64,000 nt of DNA from Telluribacter roseus (GCF_017355915.2 NZ_JAFEUV020000009.1:124001-188000), one strand, 5' to 3'; numbered from the stretch's first letter, positions 42,354 to 53,300 are shown. The notes: generated by a model not told the origin, from the sequence alone. Numbers and translations are program-made.

Positions 42354-43709
42354 ATGAAACAGAATATCAAATTCACCCTTTACGTTTTCCTTATCCTTGT
42401 CGTTCTGCAGTTTGGACAAGGCGCCATCCTGAAGGTTTTTACGGGCATTAGCCAGTGGTTTATCGGCAGCTTTGGTAGCATCATGACCTACCTCAAGATA
42501 TTCCTGATCCTGTTCTGGATCCTGGGTATCACGTACAATTACTGGAAGAAGCCCTTCAAGCAGTCTGTTGCTTTCCGGGTAGCCGTGCTTCTGCTGATCC
42601 CGCTGATTATGTACGGCTGGAGTCTGCGTATGCAGATGCTCCCCATGTACAACCTGGCCAAAGAACGGGGCGAGAAGGTAGGTAAGGTATACGTAAATGA
42701 TGACCAGCTTGGCTACAAGCATCTCCCCCACTCTACGGGCTACCGTCAGCTGGGATTCAGAGATATCATTATCTACCACGACGAAAACGGCAACCGCATC
42801 CCGCAGGGATACAAGCACAATGGCCGCAAGCCTCTGGTGCTATACCTGGGATGCTCTGTAAGCTACGGTGACGCTGTGTTTGCTGATAGTACCTTTGCCT
42901 ATTACCTCGCCCAGAAATTGGGTGGAGACTATGTCAATGCGGCTACGAGTGGATATGGACTGTCGCAGATGGTATTGAAAGCCGAGGAGCTGATTCCAAA
43001 GCTTAAGCCTGACTACGTGGTGACCCAGTATACTACCTGGCTGGCGCATCGCTCCATGAGCCCCTATCAGAACTTCCTGGGCGGTACCTTCCCAATTCCC
43101 TATTTCAGCGAAAATGGCGTAGAGCGTCCGGCGTTCTCACCCAAAGGACTTCGTATTCCGCTGGCCGATTTCAAGAATACCCCACGCAACGGCTGGGACT
43201 TCACCAAGTTCTATGGTCGGGTCGCTCCGGTACTGGTGTATCAGGATATCATGGCCGGTATCACCAGCCTGAAAATGATGGTAGGTATTACGCCACGCCC
43301 CACCAAAGATGCCGAAAAAGTAGAGCAAATTGGTTATGGACGTATTGCTGACCTGTGCGATAAGTACGGTGCCAAGATGTACGTATGGACCACCGGTACC
43401 GGCTGGAGCTACGAAACCAAGCTGCCTCCTGCGCTTGTTTACGATCGTAAGATACCGGTTATCCATGCGGATACGGCTCTGATCAAGAAGTACAACATAC
43501 AGGATGGCGACCGCTACGGCCGACTATACGGACACTGGTACAAGCCCGATGGAAAGGATTCGGTCATGGCTGACGGACACCCCAATCCCCACGCGCACCA
43601 GATTATCGCTGACGAAATGTACCGGATTATTACAGGAAAGAGCAGCGCTCAAACTGACAGCACTGCCCTGGCTAATCTGAAAGTAAAGACAGTAAATAAG
43701 GACGCCTAA
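42354..43709 (+). CDS. Membrane-anchored SGNH/GDSL-type hydrolase
   Basis: 451 residues. Three N-terminal transmembrane helices (about 8-28, 40-62, 70-88), then a large extracytoplasmic domain with an SGNH block I (LGCSVSYGD, Ser nucleophile) and a block V (DGHPNPHAH) carrying the Asp and His of the catalytic triad. Such membrane-linked SGNH domains often add or remove acyl groups on surface polysaccharides; the substrate here is not known. The stop codon touches the stop of the convergent DUF4834 gene (43709/43710). Confidence 0.75.
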   Translation: MKQNIKFTLYVFLILVVLQFGQGAILKVFTGISQWFIGSFGSIMTYLKIFLILFWILGITYNYWKKPFKQSVAFRVAVLLLIPLIMYGWSLRMQMLPMYNLAKERGEKVGKVYVNDDQLGYKHLPHSTGYRQLGFRDIIIYHDENGNRIPQGYKHNGRKPLVLYLGCSVSYGDAVFADSTFAYYLAQKLGGDYVNAATSGYGLSQMVLKAEELIPKLKPDYVVTQYTTWLAHRSMSPYQNFLGGTFPIPYFSENGVERPAFSPKGLRIPLADFKNTPRNGWDFTKFYGRVAPVLVYQDIMAGITSLKMMVGITPRPTKDAEKVEQIGYGRIADLCDKYGAKMYVWTTGTGWSYETKLPPALVYDRKIPVIHADTALIKKYNIQDGDRYGRLYGHWYKPDGKDSVMADGHPNPHAHQIIADEMYRIITGKSSAQTDSTALANLKVKTVNKDA

Positions 43710-43952
43710 TTAATCCTTGACCTCCTCATAGTCTACGTATTCACCACCCTGGTAGCGTGACTGATTACCCCCCGGAGGTACATGATCTACATTGATATTA
43801 TTCCGACCAGACCGCTGCCGCGCCTGGTCGGCTTTTTTTTGCTCCTTGATCAGTTGTCGCCCTACCAGCAGGTGGAACAGGAGCCGGCGGAACGGTGGAA
43901 CAAAGGCTGTCAGCAGCATGAATATGAGGATAACATTAAATAGTAGTTTCAT
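43710..43952 (-). CDS. DUF4834 family small membrane protein
   Basis: 80 residues: one N-terminal transmembrane helix (MKLLFNVILIFMLLTAFVPP), a basic FRRLLFHLL motif, and a polar tail ending in GGEYVDYEEVKD. The pattern is that of DUF4834, a small protein found in Bacteroidota with unknown function. It is tail-to-tail with the SGNH hydrolase gene, without a single intervening base. Confidence 0.8.
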   Translation of the reverse strand: MKLLFNVILIFMLLTAFVPPFRRLLFHLLVGRQLIKEQKKADQARQRSGRNNINVDHVPPGGNQSRYQGGEYVDYEEVKD

Positions 43953-44094
43953 GAGGTTAGGCTTCTTCTAAAAGAATAATTTCAACACCACAAAGGTCGT
44001 AACACTTCAGTAATATAACGAAAATTTCCAGTACGAGTTTCATCCCGGCTCCAAGAATGGTTTTTAAATGTTAGGAATGGCTCAGCCAGTATTT

Positions 44095-44102
44095 TAAATT
44101 TG
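44095..44102 (+). promoter_or_regulatory. -7 promoter box for nitrilase-family gene
   Basis: TAAATTTG, perfect TAnnTTTG match, 32 bases before the ATG at 44135. It overlaps an alternative GTG start at 44102 and so supports the later start. Confidence 0.5.
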
Positions 44103-44134
44103 TGGAAACACACTTAAAAAACCCTTTATTAGAC

Positions 44135-45088
44135 ATGGAAAACATCAGGATTGCTACCGCCCAGTTTGAGAATAAAAGTGGTGATAAGGACTACAACCTA
44201 TCAGTTATCGCTGATCTTACCGCCAGGGCCAAACAACAGGGAGCACAGGTAGTTGCGTTTCATGAGTGTTCCATTACCGGCTATACCTTTGCCCGGCACC
44301 TCTCCCGCGAGCAGATGCTCGACCTGGCGGAGTACATACCCGAAGGAGAAAGCATTAAGAAGCTAACGGCCATAGCCCGCGAAAACGATATGGCCATACT
44401 GGCCGGCCTCTTCGAGAAAGATCAGGACGGTAACCTTTTCAAAGCCCATGTGTGTGTAGATAAGAATGGTCTGGTGGCAAAGTACCGCAAGCTGCATCCG
44501 TTCATCAATCCCCACCTGACCCCTGGCGACAAGTATGTGGTGTTTGACCTGCTGGGCTGGAAGTGCGGTATCCTGATCTGCTACGACAACAACGTGATCG
44601 AAAATGTACGGGCCACTACCCTGCTGGGTGCTCAGATCATCTTTATGCCGCACGTGACCATGTGTACTCCCTCCACCCGCCCCGGCGCCGGCTTTGTGGA
44701 TCCTAAGCTGTGGGAAAACCGCATTGGCGACCCTACCTCCCTCAGGCTTGAGTTCGACGGCATGAAAGGACGGGGCTGGCTGATGAAATGGCTGCCCGCC
44801 CGTGCATACGACAATGGCATTTATGCCGTGTTCTCTAACCCGATTGGTATGGACGACGACCAGCTCAAAAACGGCTCATCAATGATCATCGATCCGTTTG
44901 GGGATGTACTGGCCGAGTGCCGCTCTCTGGACAATGAGGTGACTACCGCCGTATGTACGCCGCAGAAGCTTACCCAGGCCGGTGGCCATCGCTACATCAA
45001 AGCCCGCCGCCCCGAACTATACGGTGACGTGATAGCTCAGTCACACCAGTCGGAGCAGAAGGTGGTATGGTTACAGACCAAGGAGTAA
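44135..45088 (+). CDS. Carbon-nitrogen hydrolase (nitrilase superfamily amidase)
   Basis: 317 residues from ATG 44135 (MENIRIATAQFE). The Glu-Lys-Cys triad is intact: E44 (FHECS), K119 (YRKLH) and C149 (LICYDNN). It hydrolyses a C-N bond of an amide, carbamoyl or nitrile substrate in the cytoplasm. An insert of about 30 residues (CTPSTRPGAGFVDPKLWENR and following) after the active Cys is typical of one nitrilase branch. Neighbours give no clear pathway. It ends nine bases before the 3' end of purN, convergent. Confidence 0.9.
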   Translation: MENIRIATAQFENKSGDKDYNLSVIADLTARAKQQGAQVVAFHECSITGYTFARHLSREQMLDLAEYIPEGESIKKLTAIARENDMAILAGLFEKDQDGNLFKAHVCVDKNGLVAKYRKLHPFINPHLTPGDKYVVFDLLGWKCGILICYDNNVIENVRATTLLGAQIIFMPHVTMCTPSTRPGAGFVDPKLWENRIGDPTSLRLEFDGMKGRGWLMKWLPARAYDNGIYAVFSNPIGMDDDQLKNGSSMIIDPFGDVLAECRSLDNEVTTAVCTPQKLTQAGGHRYIKARRPELYGDVIAQSHQSEQKVVWLQTKE

Positions 45089-45097
45089 GGGCTCCCG

Positions 45098-45670
45098 TCA
45101 GGAGAGACTGCGGAGTACCTCCTCCACCACGCGTGGGTAGTGCTGGTGCTCCAGAGCGTGGATTTTCTGAGCCACATCGGCGGCGGTATCGGTAGGTGCT
45201 ACCGCACAGCTAGCCTGGAAGATGATCTGCCCCTCGTCGTAGTGCTCGTTGACGTAGTGGATGGTGATGCCCGACTCTACCTCACTGGCAGCTACTACGG
45301 CCTCGTGCACAAAATCACCGTACATGCCTTTGCCGCCAAACTTGGGCAGCAGGGCCGGGTGAATGTTGAGCATCCGACTGGGGAATGCCGCTACCAGTGC
45401 CTCGGGAATTAGCATCATAAAGCCCGCCAGTACAATCAGGTCGATGTGCTGGTTCTGGAGGAGTTGTAGTATACGGTCGGTTTCGTAGAAGGTTTTACGG
45501 TCAAATACGACTATCGGGATATGTAGCTTCCGGGCCCGCTGTATCACTCCGGCCTGCGGGTTGTTGGTAAGAATCAGGGTGATTTCGACGTCCGGATTAG
45601 GAGCAAAGTACTCGGCAATTTTTTCGGCGTTGGAGCCGGAGCCGGAAGCAAATAGGGCAATGCGTTTCAT
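45098..45670 (-). CDS. purN: Phosphoribosylglycinamide formyltransferase
   Basis: 190 residues, normal PurN length. It transfers a formyl group from 10-formyl-THF to GAR in purine synthesis. Motifs: ALFASGSGSNAEKI (phosphate-binding), the LAGFMMLIPEALV segment, and NIHPALLPKFGGKGMYG with the catalytic Asn/His pair, then the downstream Asp in HYDEGQII. It stands alone, away from purE-purK in this window. Confidence 0.95.
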   Translation of the reverse strand: MKRIALFASGSGSNAEKIAEYFAPNPDVEITLILTNNPQAGVIQRARKLHIPIVVFDRKTFYETDRILQLLQNQHIDLIVLAGFMMLIPEALVAAFPSRMLNIHPALLPKFGGKGMYGDFVHEAVVAASEVESGITIHYVNEHYDEGQIIFQASCAVAPTDTAADVAQKIHALEHQHYPRVVEEVLRSLS

Positions 45671-45749
45671 TCGTAGTACAATAGAGAGGTAAATAGGCCT
45701 GAATCAGCTACGGCTGAATAGTAGGTGCAAAGCTACTCGATTTCATTAA

Positions 45750-45779
45750 AAAACCCGTACAGGCTTCTGTACGGGTTTT
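45750..45779. terminator. Rho-independent terminator
   Basis: Stem AAAACCCGTACAG/CTGTACGGGTTTT with a GCTT loop. It lies 21 bases past the end of the TapB-like gene (minus strand), which it most likely terminates; it could work both ways. Confidence 0.85.
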
Positions 45780-45800
45780 ATGGTTAATGGCCCTTAGTGG

Positions 45801-46490
45801 TCAGAATACCTTGCTCAATTCTGTATAGCCTATCAGTTTTCCTCTCCGATAAGTTTCACTTTTGACATCCCATAGCATCCCCGGCACCCGGTAGGCGATG
45901 GACTGCACCTCTATCGTCATGCCCACGCCCATTTTGGTTTTTACGGCCATATCGGACGTTACCTTGTAGGCATCAAAAGTACCCGCAGGTACCGTTACTT
46001 TCTGCTGCCCTTCCACTTTACGGTTCTTTATATCCATATCAAATGTAACGGGAATCGGCCCCGAAGTACCTTCACCGTGCAGGGAAGCATCCTTTAGCTG
46101 CTGCCCCACCGATAGCTGTCCCGGATACACCACATCATTGGATGTAAACTTCATCTGCATATCTCTGAACATCCTGAGCTGCTCTTCCGAGACCAGCGCA
46201 TTGGCATCCATCATCAACTGGTTGCCATCGCAGCGCATCTTGTACAGGCTTTTCATCTGTGACGTCCCTTTCTTGTCCAGCGACTCAAACTCTACGTCCA
46301 TTACCGTCGCTCCGCCTTCGGCCGTTACATTCCTGATCTTGTACAGCAGGGTACCGTTTTCTTTTCCTTTGCCGTCATAGCTTTTCATTTCAAAGCCACT
46401 ACCCTCCTTGACCGATACCCCCAGGCAGTTCTGCGCCCATAGTTCCAGACCCATAGTAATGAGCCCCAATAGTAGCAGTATTCTTTTCAT
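45801..46490 (-). CDS. TapB/DUF3108-like secreted protein
   Basis: 229 residues from ATG 46490 (MKRILLLLGLITMGLELWAQ signal peptide); a longer in-frame opening at 46532 adds a poor leader. The mature part is beta-rich with the late VTVPAGTFDAYKVTSD motif that is the hallmark of the DUF3108/TapB-like group. Likely a periplasmic or surface-associated protein. Function unknown. No operon partners. Confidence 0.75.
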   Translation of the reverse strand: MKRILLLLGLITMGLELWAQNCLGVSVKEGSGFEMKSYDGKGKENGTLLYKIRNVTAEGGATVMDVEFESLDKKGTSQMKSLYKMRCDGNQLMMDANALVSEEQLRMFRDMQMKFTSNDVVYPGQLSVGQQLKDASLHGEGTSGPIPVTFDMDIKNRKVEGQQKVTVPAGTFDAYKVTSDMAVKTKMGVGMTIEVQSIAYRVPGMLWDVKSETYRRGKLIGYTELSKVF

Positions 46491-46573
46491 AAACCTTCGG
46501 ATTATTGGTTGAACAAAAACTACTAGTACCAAAAAGCTGTATTTAAACTTTTATCAACTGTCGAACAGGCTCC

Positions 46574-47455
46574 TCAGGCCCACAGCATGGTAGTGAGCCC
46601 CAGCAGCATGATAAGCTTGCAGAGGCTACTCAGCGCCGCAAAGTCCCGGCGCGTATCGGCCCGGATCAGACGATACACCAGCCAAGCAATAGGAAGCAGA
46701 AGCGCCGCAAAGAGCCAGGCCAGTATGGTGTTGTCGAGTGTATCAGCCATCAGAAACAGGGTAAGCACAAACAGGCTGATCAGAAAGTACAGAAAGTACT
46801 TGGTGTGCCGGATGCCCCACACAATGGGTAAGGTACGGCAGCCGTGGGCTTCGTCGCCACGGACATCCTCCATGTCCTTGATGATCTCACGGACCAGCGA
46901 AATAAAGAAAGAGAATGTAGCGTACACAAACACCAGATGGCGGTTGTGAGGGTAATAGACCGTAAGTACCACCAGCGAAAGGGCCGTCAGCAGCGACACC
47001 ACAAAGTTGCCGATAAAGGGTAAACGCTTGAACTGGGCCGAATAAAACCACAGCAGCGTTACCGACAGTACATTGACCAGAAATACCCACCGGCTGACCA
47101 TTAGCCCCAGTAGCACCCCCAGCACATTCAGTACCTGGTGAGCTCCCATCGCCACACGGCGCTTCAGGTACCTGCCTACCACGACGCGCTCGGGTTTGTT
47201 GACAATGTCGATCTTTACATCGAAGTAGTCATTGATGATATACCCGGCCGCCGCGATCATCACCGTTGAGAGTACGATCTGAAACAGGGCCGGATCACGC
47301 ATGATCAGGTACCAGTCCTCCCGGGGGCCGATCAGCAGGATACGGGTGAGGTACTGGGTCAGGGCTACAATAAACAGATTTCGTACCCGTACCAGGCGCA
47401 GAAATCCTTCTACGTAGTGACGGAACGTTAATTTCTGACGAGCTGACACATTCAT
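46574..47455 (-). CDS. UbiA-family prenyltransferase (GGGP synthase-like)
   Basis: 293 residues with about eight transmembrane helices. The two Asp-rich motifs that bind prenyl diphosphate through Mg2+ are present: NDYFDVKID (first) and KDMEDVRGD (second). In Bacteroidota, proteins of this branch are annotated as geranylgeranylglycerol-phosphate geranylgeranyltransferases, but the acceptor cannot be decided here. A quinone or heme O role is also possible. Located at the inner membrane. Confidence 0.85.
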   Translation of the reverse strand: MNVSARQKLTFRHYVEGFLRLVRVRNLFIVALTQYLTRILLIGPREDWYLIMRDPALFQIVLSTVMIAAAGYIINDYFDVKIDIVNKPERVVVGRYLKRRVAMGAHQVLNVLGVLLGLMVSRWVFLVNVLSVTLLWFYSAQFKRLPFIGNFVVSLLTALSLVVLTVYYPHNRHLVFVYATFSFFISLVREIIKDMEDVRGDEAHGCRTLPIVWGIRHTKYFLYFLISLFVLTLFLMADTLDNTILAWLFAALLLPIAWLVYRLIRADTRRDFAALSSLCKLIMLLGLTTMLWA

Positions 47456-47648
47456 TGGGTTAGGGACATGGCTAAAATTAGAGATTAAACAGCCGCTACG
47501 CAGCCTATTTCACCTGTTAACAAAATCTTTATTTAAGAAATGGAATAAAACGGGTGCGTTTTTGTGTTACTAATCCAAAACTAATTGAACAAGCTAGTTT
47601 TTCCCAAAAAGAATACATTAAAGAGCCGTCCATCGAAATCACCTAACT

Positions 47649-48785
47649 ATGAAAATAGGTATTGTGTGCTACCCGACTTTTGGGGGTAGTGGCGTAGTAG
47701 CCACTGAATTAGGCAAAGCACTAGCCAAAGCAGGCCACCAGGTACATTTTATTACGTATTCCCAGCCCCAACGGCTCGATTTCTTCAATGAAAACCTCTA
47801 CTACCATGAAGTAAATATACCTGCTTATCCACTTTTTCAGTACCCCCCTTACGAGTCAGCTCTTTCGAGTGAAATGGTGCAGGTAGTAAAGTACATGAAG
47901 CTCGACCTGCTGCATGTACACTATGCTATTCCGCACGCCTCATCGGCTTACCTGGCTAAGCAGATCCTGGCAGCTCAGGGTATACACATTCCAGTCATCA
48001 CTACCCTGCACGGAACAGATATTACCCTGGTAGGTAAGGACACTTCCTATGAGCCCGTGGTTACGTTCAGTATCAACCAGTCGGATGGTATCACTGCGGT
48101 GTCAGAGTTTCTGAAGAATGATACCTATCGCCACTTCAAGATAACAAAAGATATTGAAGTGATCCCTAACTTTATTGATCTTGAACGCTTTAAGAAACAA
48201 AAAAAGGATCACTTTAAAACGGCAATATGTCCGAACGGCGAAAAACTAGTAGTACACACGTCTAATTTCCGGGAGGTCAAGCGTATTGATGACGTAGTGA
48301 TGGTGTTCCATAAGCTTCGTGATCTTGTTTCCAGTAAGCTCCTGCTGGTAGGTGACGGTCCCGAGCGTGCCCGTATTGAGAAGCTGTGCCGTCAGTTGGG
48401 CATGTTTGAAGATGTACGCTTTCTGGGCAAACTGGATGCCATTGAAGAAGTACTCTCGGTAGCCGACCTGTTCCTGATGCCTTCCCAGTCCGAAAGCTTC
48501 GGTCTGGCTGCGCTGGAAGCCATGGCCTGCGAAGTACCTCTGATTACCTCCAACGCCGGAGGCCTGCCCGAGCTGAATGTCCAGGGAGTTACAGGATTCA
48601 TGAGTAATGTAGGTGATGTGGATGATATGGTGAAGAACGCCATACATATTCTGGATGAAGACAATCTGCCCACTTTCAAGGCCAATGCACTGGCCCGCGC
48701 CAAGGAATTTGATATTACCAAGATCCTGCCGGACTACGAAAACTACTACGAGCGCGTAGTAGCAGACAGTAGAGCGCTGGTCTGA
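47649..48785 (+). CDS. bshA: N-acetyl-alpha-D-glucosaminyl L-malate synthase
   Basis: 378 residues. GT4-family glycosyltransferase that joins UDP-GlcNAc and L-malate in the first step of bacillithiol synthesis. The opening KIGIVCYPTFGGSGVVATELGKAL and the HVHYAIPHA motif are diagnostic of BshA; the C-terminal lobe carries SESFGLAALEAMACEVP with the nucleotide-binding Glu pair. It indicates that this organism uses bacillithiol as a low-molecular-weight thiol. Confidence 0.95.
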   Translation: MKIGIVCYPTFGGSGVVATELGKALAKAGHQVHFITYSQPQRLDFFNENLYYHEVNIPAYPLFQYPPYESALSSEMVQVVKYMKLDLLHVHYAIPHASSAYLAKQILAAQGIHIPVITTLHGTDITLVGKDTSYEPVVTFSINQSDGITAVSEFLKNDTYRHFKITKDIEVIPNFIDLERFKKQKKDHFKTAICPNGEKLVVHTSNFREVKRIDDVVMVFHKLRDLVSSKLLLVGDGPERARIEKLCRQLGMFEDVRFLGKLDAIEEVLSVADLFLMPSQSESFGLAALEAMACEVPLITSNAGGLPELNVQGVTGFMSNVGDVDDMVKNAIHILDEDNLPTFKANALARAKEFDITKILPDYENYYERVVADSRALV

Positions 48786-48798
48786 AATATATAAAGTG

Positions 48799-48843
48799 AA
48801 AGGCTCTGGCTCAGCAGGTACCTGCTGAGCCAGAGCCTTTTTT
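48799..48843. terminator. Strong terminator between bshA and efflux operon
   Basis: Twenty-base perfect arms (AAAGGCTCTGGCTCAGCAGG and its complement) around a TA turn, then a T-run. Convergent genes on each side; it can end both. Confidence 0.95.
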
Positions 48844-48858
48844 AGCATTTAATCATAA

Positions 48859-50301
48859 CTACTCCCAGCCGCCACCCAGCGAACGGTACAGGTCAACCAT
48901 CGACAGGAACTGCTGTTGCTGTATTTCAGCGAGCTCCAGCTCAGTCTGCAGCACGCTACGCTGCGCGGTGATCACCTCCAGGTAAGAGGCGTACCCGGCC
49001 AGGTATAGGTCGTTAGAGACCGAAACCGCCTGCTGGAGCGCCAGTGCCTCCTGTGACTTAAGATCCGCTATTTTTTCCAGGTTCTCAATGCTTCGCATGC
49101 TGGTCACCACTTCCTGATAGGCTCTCACAACGGCCTGATTATAGATAGACAATGCTTCCAGACTACTTGCCTGCGCCCATAGCCTTCCGGCCTCCAGTGC
49201 TTTACGATTGAGTAAAGGTGCCGATAAGCCCCCTAGCAGGCCGTAAGCCAGCGAAGCAGGATTAAATAGATAAGCGGCCGTGAAGGCATTGAACCCAGCG
49301 TGCGCCGAGATCGTAAGCGAGGGTAGAAAAGCCGCCCGCGCTGCCTGCAGATCAGCTCTGGAGGCCCTCAGCTCAAGCTCGGCCTGCCGGATATCCGGAC
49401 GACGGCGCAGCATACTAGCCGGCACACCCGCACTAAGCTCCTCAGGCAGCTTCTGCTGAAGGATAGATTCGCCCCGGGTGATGGGCTGCGGGAACCGGCC
49501 CAGCAGGGCGTTGATCTGATTTTCGACCTCAATAATCTGCTGCTGCTTCTGCACCTCGAGGCTCTGGGTATTCAGGAGCTGAGCCTTAAACTGCCGTACT
49601 GCCAGCTCGTTGGCCCTCCCCGCTTCTTTTTGAATCTGGATAGTCTCCAGGGCTGACTCCTGCAGCGTCTTGTTCTTCCGGATGATATCCAGCTCATTAT
49701 CCAGCGTGAGCAGTTGGTAGTACAGACTGGCTACTTCCGCGACCAGCCGGGTCACTACTAGTTGCCGTCCCTGCTCAGTAGCCAGGTACCGGGCATAGGC
49801 GGCTTCTCGCAGAGTTCTTAATCTCCCCCAGATATCCACCTCCCACGAACTCCGTAGTCCCAGGAAATAGTCGGGCAGGACACGGGGTATCCGACGGTCC
49901 TCATCAATATTAGGCGAGAAGTTGGTGTCGTAGTTACCGACGCCATCCATGGTGTAGTCTCCGTACTTGCGTACTCCGGTCGAACCCTCTACCTGAACCG
50001 ACGGGATCAGAAGCCCCTTGGTACGGAGGACATCCGCCCGTGCCATTTCGATACGCTGCACCGCAATCTTCAGATCAGGATTACTCCGCAGGGCCGTATC
50101 AATCAGCGATACCAGGTAAGGGTCCTGGAAAAATTCCTTCCAGGGTACCCGCCCGATACTTGTGGTGTCGGCCTGGCCGGTAAAGGTTTCTGTTGCCTGA
50201 ATGGTGGAGGGCATCTTGACGGGGGCCAGCATTTTACAGCCCCCCAGCGTCAATAGCCCCAGTAGTAAGCTTACTCTATATAAATATTGGAACGAATGCA
50301 T
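48859..50301 (-). CDS. RND efflux outer membrane channel (TolC/NodT type lipoprotein)
   Basis: 480 residues from ATG 50301 (MHSFQYLYRVSLLLG); the lipobox LTLGGC (around residue 21) marks lipoprotein processing. Two outer-membrane-factor repeats with long helices and the conserved LRRRPDIRQAELELRAS segment. It forms the outer membrane exit duct of the tripartite pump encoded just upstream; it starts 13 bases after the RND stop. Confidence 0.93.
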   Translation of the reverse strand: MHSFQYLYRVSLLLGLLTLGGCKMLAPVKMPSTIQATETFTGQADTTSIGRVPWKEFFQDPYLVSLIDTALRSNPDLKIAVQRIEMARADVLRTKGLLIPSVQVEGSTGVRKYGDYTMDGVGNYDTNFSPNIDEDRRIPRVLPDYFLGLRSSWEVDIWGRLRTLREAAYARYLATEQGRQLVVTRLVAEVASLYYQLLTLDNELDIIRKNKTLQESALETIQIQKEAGRANELAVRQFKAQLLNTQSLEVQKQQQIIEVENQINALLGRFPQPITRGESILQQKLPEELSAGVPASMLRRRPDIRQAELELRASRADLQAARAAFLPSLTISAHAGFNAFTAAYLFNPASLAYGLLGGLSAPLLNRKALEAGRLWAQASSLEALSIYNQAVVRAYQEVVTSMRSIENLEKIADLKSQEALALQQAVSVSNDLYLAGYASYLEVITAQRSVLQTELELAEIQQQQFLSMVDLYRSLGGGWE

Positions 50302-50314
50302 AGGTAAAATAAAG

Positions 50315-53300
50315 TTAGTAACTCGATACGGCATCTTGCTCCATTGGCTGGGTCTTTCCCGGCTTACGCCGGTCGGTCAGACTGGCAAATAGTACATACA
50401 GCCCCGGGATCAGGATAACCCCGAACACAGTACCTATCAGCATTCCTCCGGCGGCCGCCGTACCGATTGAGCGGTTACCAAGGGCACCCGCTCCGGTAGC
50501 TATACACAGAGGAATCAGACCCGCGATAAAGGCAAAGGAGGTCATCAGGATCGGACGCAGACGCTCGGTAGCTCCCTCGATGGCGGCCTTCACCACCGAC
50601 AGCCCCTCCTCGCGTCGCAGAATAGCGAACTCCACGATCAGAATGGCGTTTTTACCTAATAGACCAATCAGCATCACCAGTGATACCTGTGCATAGATGT
50701 TGTTCTCGAGGCCCAGCAGCTTCAGGGCCAGGAAGGCTCCGAATATACCCGTTGGCAAGGACAGGATCACCGGTAGGGGCAGCAGGAAGCTCTCGTACTG
50801 AGCCGCCAGCAGCAGGTACACAAACACCAGACAGATCAGGAAGATGTAGATAGCCTGGTCACCCGACAGGATCTCTTCGCGGGTCATACCCGACCACTCG
50901 TAGGTAAAGCCTTTGGGCAACTTCTGCTTGGCTACTTCCGCTACGGCGTTGATGGCATCCCCACTACTAAATCCGGCCGACGGACTACCGTTGATCATAG
51001 CCGAGGTATACATGTTGTAGCGGGTGATCTGCTCCGGACCATATACCCGCTCCAGTCGCGCAAACGAAGAGATAGGGATCATCTCACCCCGGTCGTTCTT
51101 CACAAACATCTTGTTGACATCCTCCGGCGCCAGGCGGTAGTGCGGATCTGCCTGTACCATTACCTTGTACATCTGCCCGAACCGGATGAAGTTGGAGGCA
51201 TAGAAGCTTCCGAACAGCGTCTGCAGGGTACTCATGGCGTTCTCCACCGTTACCCCCTTCTGGGCGGCCACATCCTGATCCATGTGGATGAGGTACTGCG
51301 GATAGCTGGCATCAAATCCCGAGAAGGCATTGCTGATGGCCGGATGCTTCTGAAGCTCTTCGATAAACGCATTGGCAACGCGTGCCGTTTGCTGTAAGTC
51401 GCCGCTACCGGTCTTATCCAACAGACGTAGCTCGAAGCCACTGGAGTTACCGAAGCCGGGTACCGTTGGTGGCGGGAAGTACTCGATCCTGGCATCGTAG
51501 ATGGACTTGGTTTTTTCCTCCATCAGGGCAATGATGTCATCCACCGACCGCTCCCGCTCATCCCAGGGCTTAAGGTTGATCATCCCCATCCCATACGAAG
51601 CCCCTTCCGACTCCGTCATCAGACTATATCCTGAAAGCGTCGATACCGACTCTACCTCATCAATAGAGGCGGCAGCCTTCTGAACTGCATCCAGTACGGT
51701 TTCTGTCCGCTCCACCGTAGCACCCGCCGGGGTAGTGACGTTCACATAAAGCATCCCCTGATCTTCAGTCGGAATAAAGCCCGAAGGAAGAACTGTATTA
51801 ACTCCCCAGGTAGCTACACAAAAGGCGATCAACACGCCCAGGGTCACCACCCGCCGGCTGACGATACGGCTCAGTAGTCGCTGGTAACTACCCGCTACGG
51901 AATCATACCCACGGTTGAACCCGTTAAAGAAGCGCTGCAACCATGTATTTTTCTTTTCTTCGTGGTGCGTATTTTTCAGGAGCAGAGCGCACAGAGCCGG
52001 GGTCAGGGTAAGCGCATTGATACCTGATATAACGATGGATATAGCCAGCGTCAGTGAGAACTGCCGGTAGAATACGCCGACCGGGCCCGTCATGAAGGCA
52101 ACGGGTATAAACACCGCTGACATTACCAGCGTAATGGCTACAATCGCGCTACTGATCTCTTTCATAGCCGAGAATGTAGCCTCGCGAGCCGACATGTCTT
52201 CCTGGGCCATCTTGGCGTGGACGGCCTCTACCACCACAATGGCATTATCCACCACAATACCTATGGCCAGTACCAGCGCAAACAGGGTAAGCAGGTTGAT
52301 GGAGAAGCCCAGCATCTGCATAAACGCGAAGGTACCTACCAGCGCCACCGGCACTGCCAGGGCGGGTATGAGCGTGGAGCGGAAGTCCTGCAGGAACAGG
52401 TACACGATAATAAATACCAGTATGAAGGCTTCAAACAGGGTACGTACTACCTCCTGGATTGAAGCATCCAGGAAGCGCGATACATCGTACGAAACGCTGT
52501 ATGTCATGCCCGGCGGAAAGGATGTTTCCTTAAGCTCGGCCATCCGCAGCTTCACGTTTTCGATTACCTCGCGGGCGTTGGAACCCGGACGCTGCTTAAG
52601 CATGATGGATGCCGAGGGGCGTCCGTCCGACTTGGAAGCAATTTCGTAATCCAGCGATCCGAATTCAATTTCAGCTACATCCCTCAGCTTAAGCATGGAG
52701 CCGTCCGGATTGGCCCGAATGACTATGTTTTCGTACTGCTGGGGCTCAAACATCTTACCCGTGTAACGCAGTACATACTGAAGGCTTGGGGAGGTGCGGC
52801 CTGAGCCTATCCCTGATTTACCGGGGGCGGCTTCTACGTTCTGAGCCCTGATGGCCTCGATTACCTCCTCGGTTGATACATTGTAACCTACCATACGATC
52901 AGGCTTAAGCCATACCCGCATGGAGTAGTCGCGATGGCCCATGATCTGGGCAAAGCCTACGCCGTCAATCCGCTTAAGCTCAGCCAGTACGTTGATGTCG
53001 GTGAAGTTGTACACAAACTTCTCCCCTACTGTAGGGTCCGAGCTTGTGATATCGAGGTACATCAGCATACTGTTTACCTCTTTCTCCACCATCACCCCCG
53101 CCCGGATTACCTCTTCGGGCAGCTCATCAATAATAGTCTGTACGCGGTTCTGAACGTTAACCGCGGCCAGATCCGGATCAGTACCTACCTCAAAGAACAC
53201 CGTAATAAGGCTCATTCCGCTGTTGGAAGAAACGGACGTCATGTAGGTCATGCCTGGCACCCCGTTAATAGCTCTTTCGAGCGGAATAGCCACTGCCTTG

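Noticed and set aside
42303-42818. Minus-strand 171-codon frame at the SGNH gene start
   Set aside because: Antisense shadow of the membrane helices and following domain.
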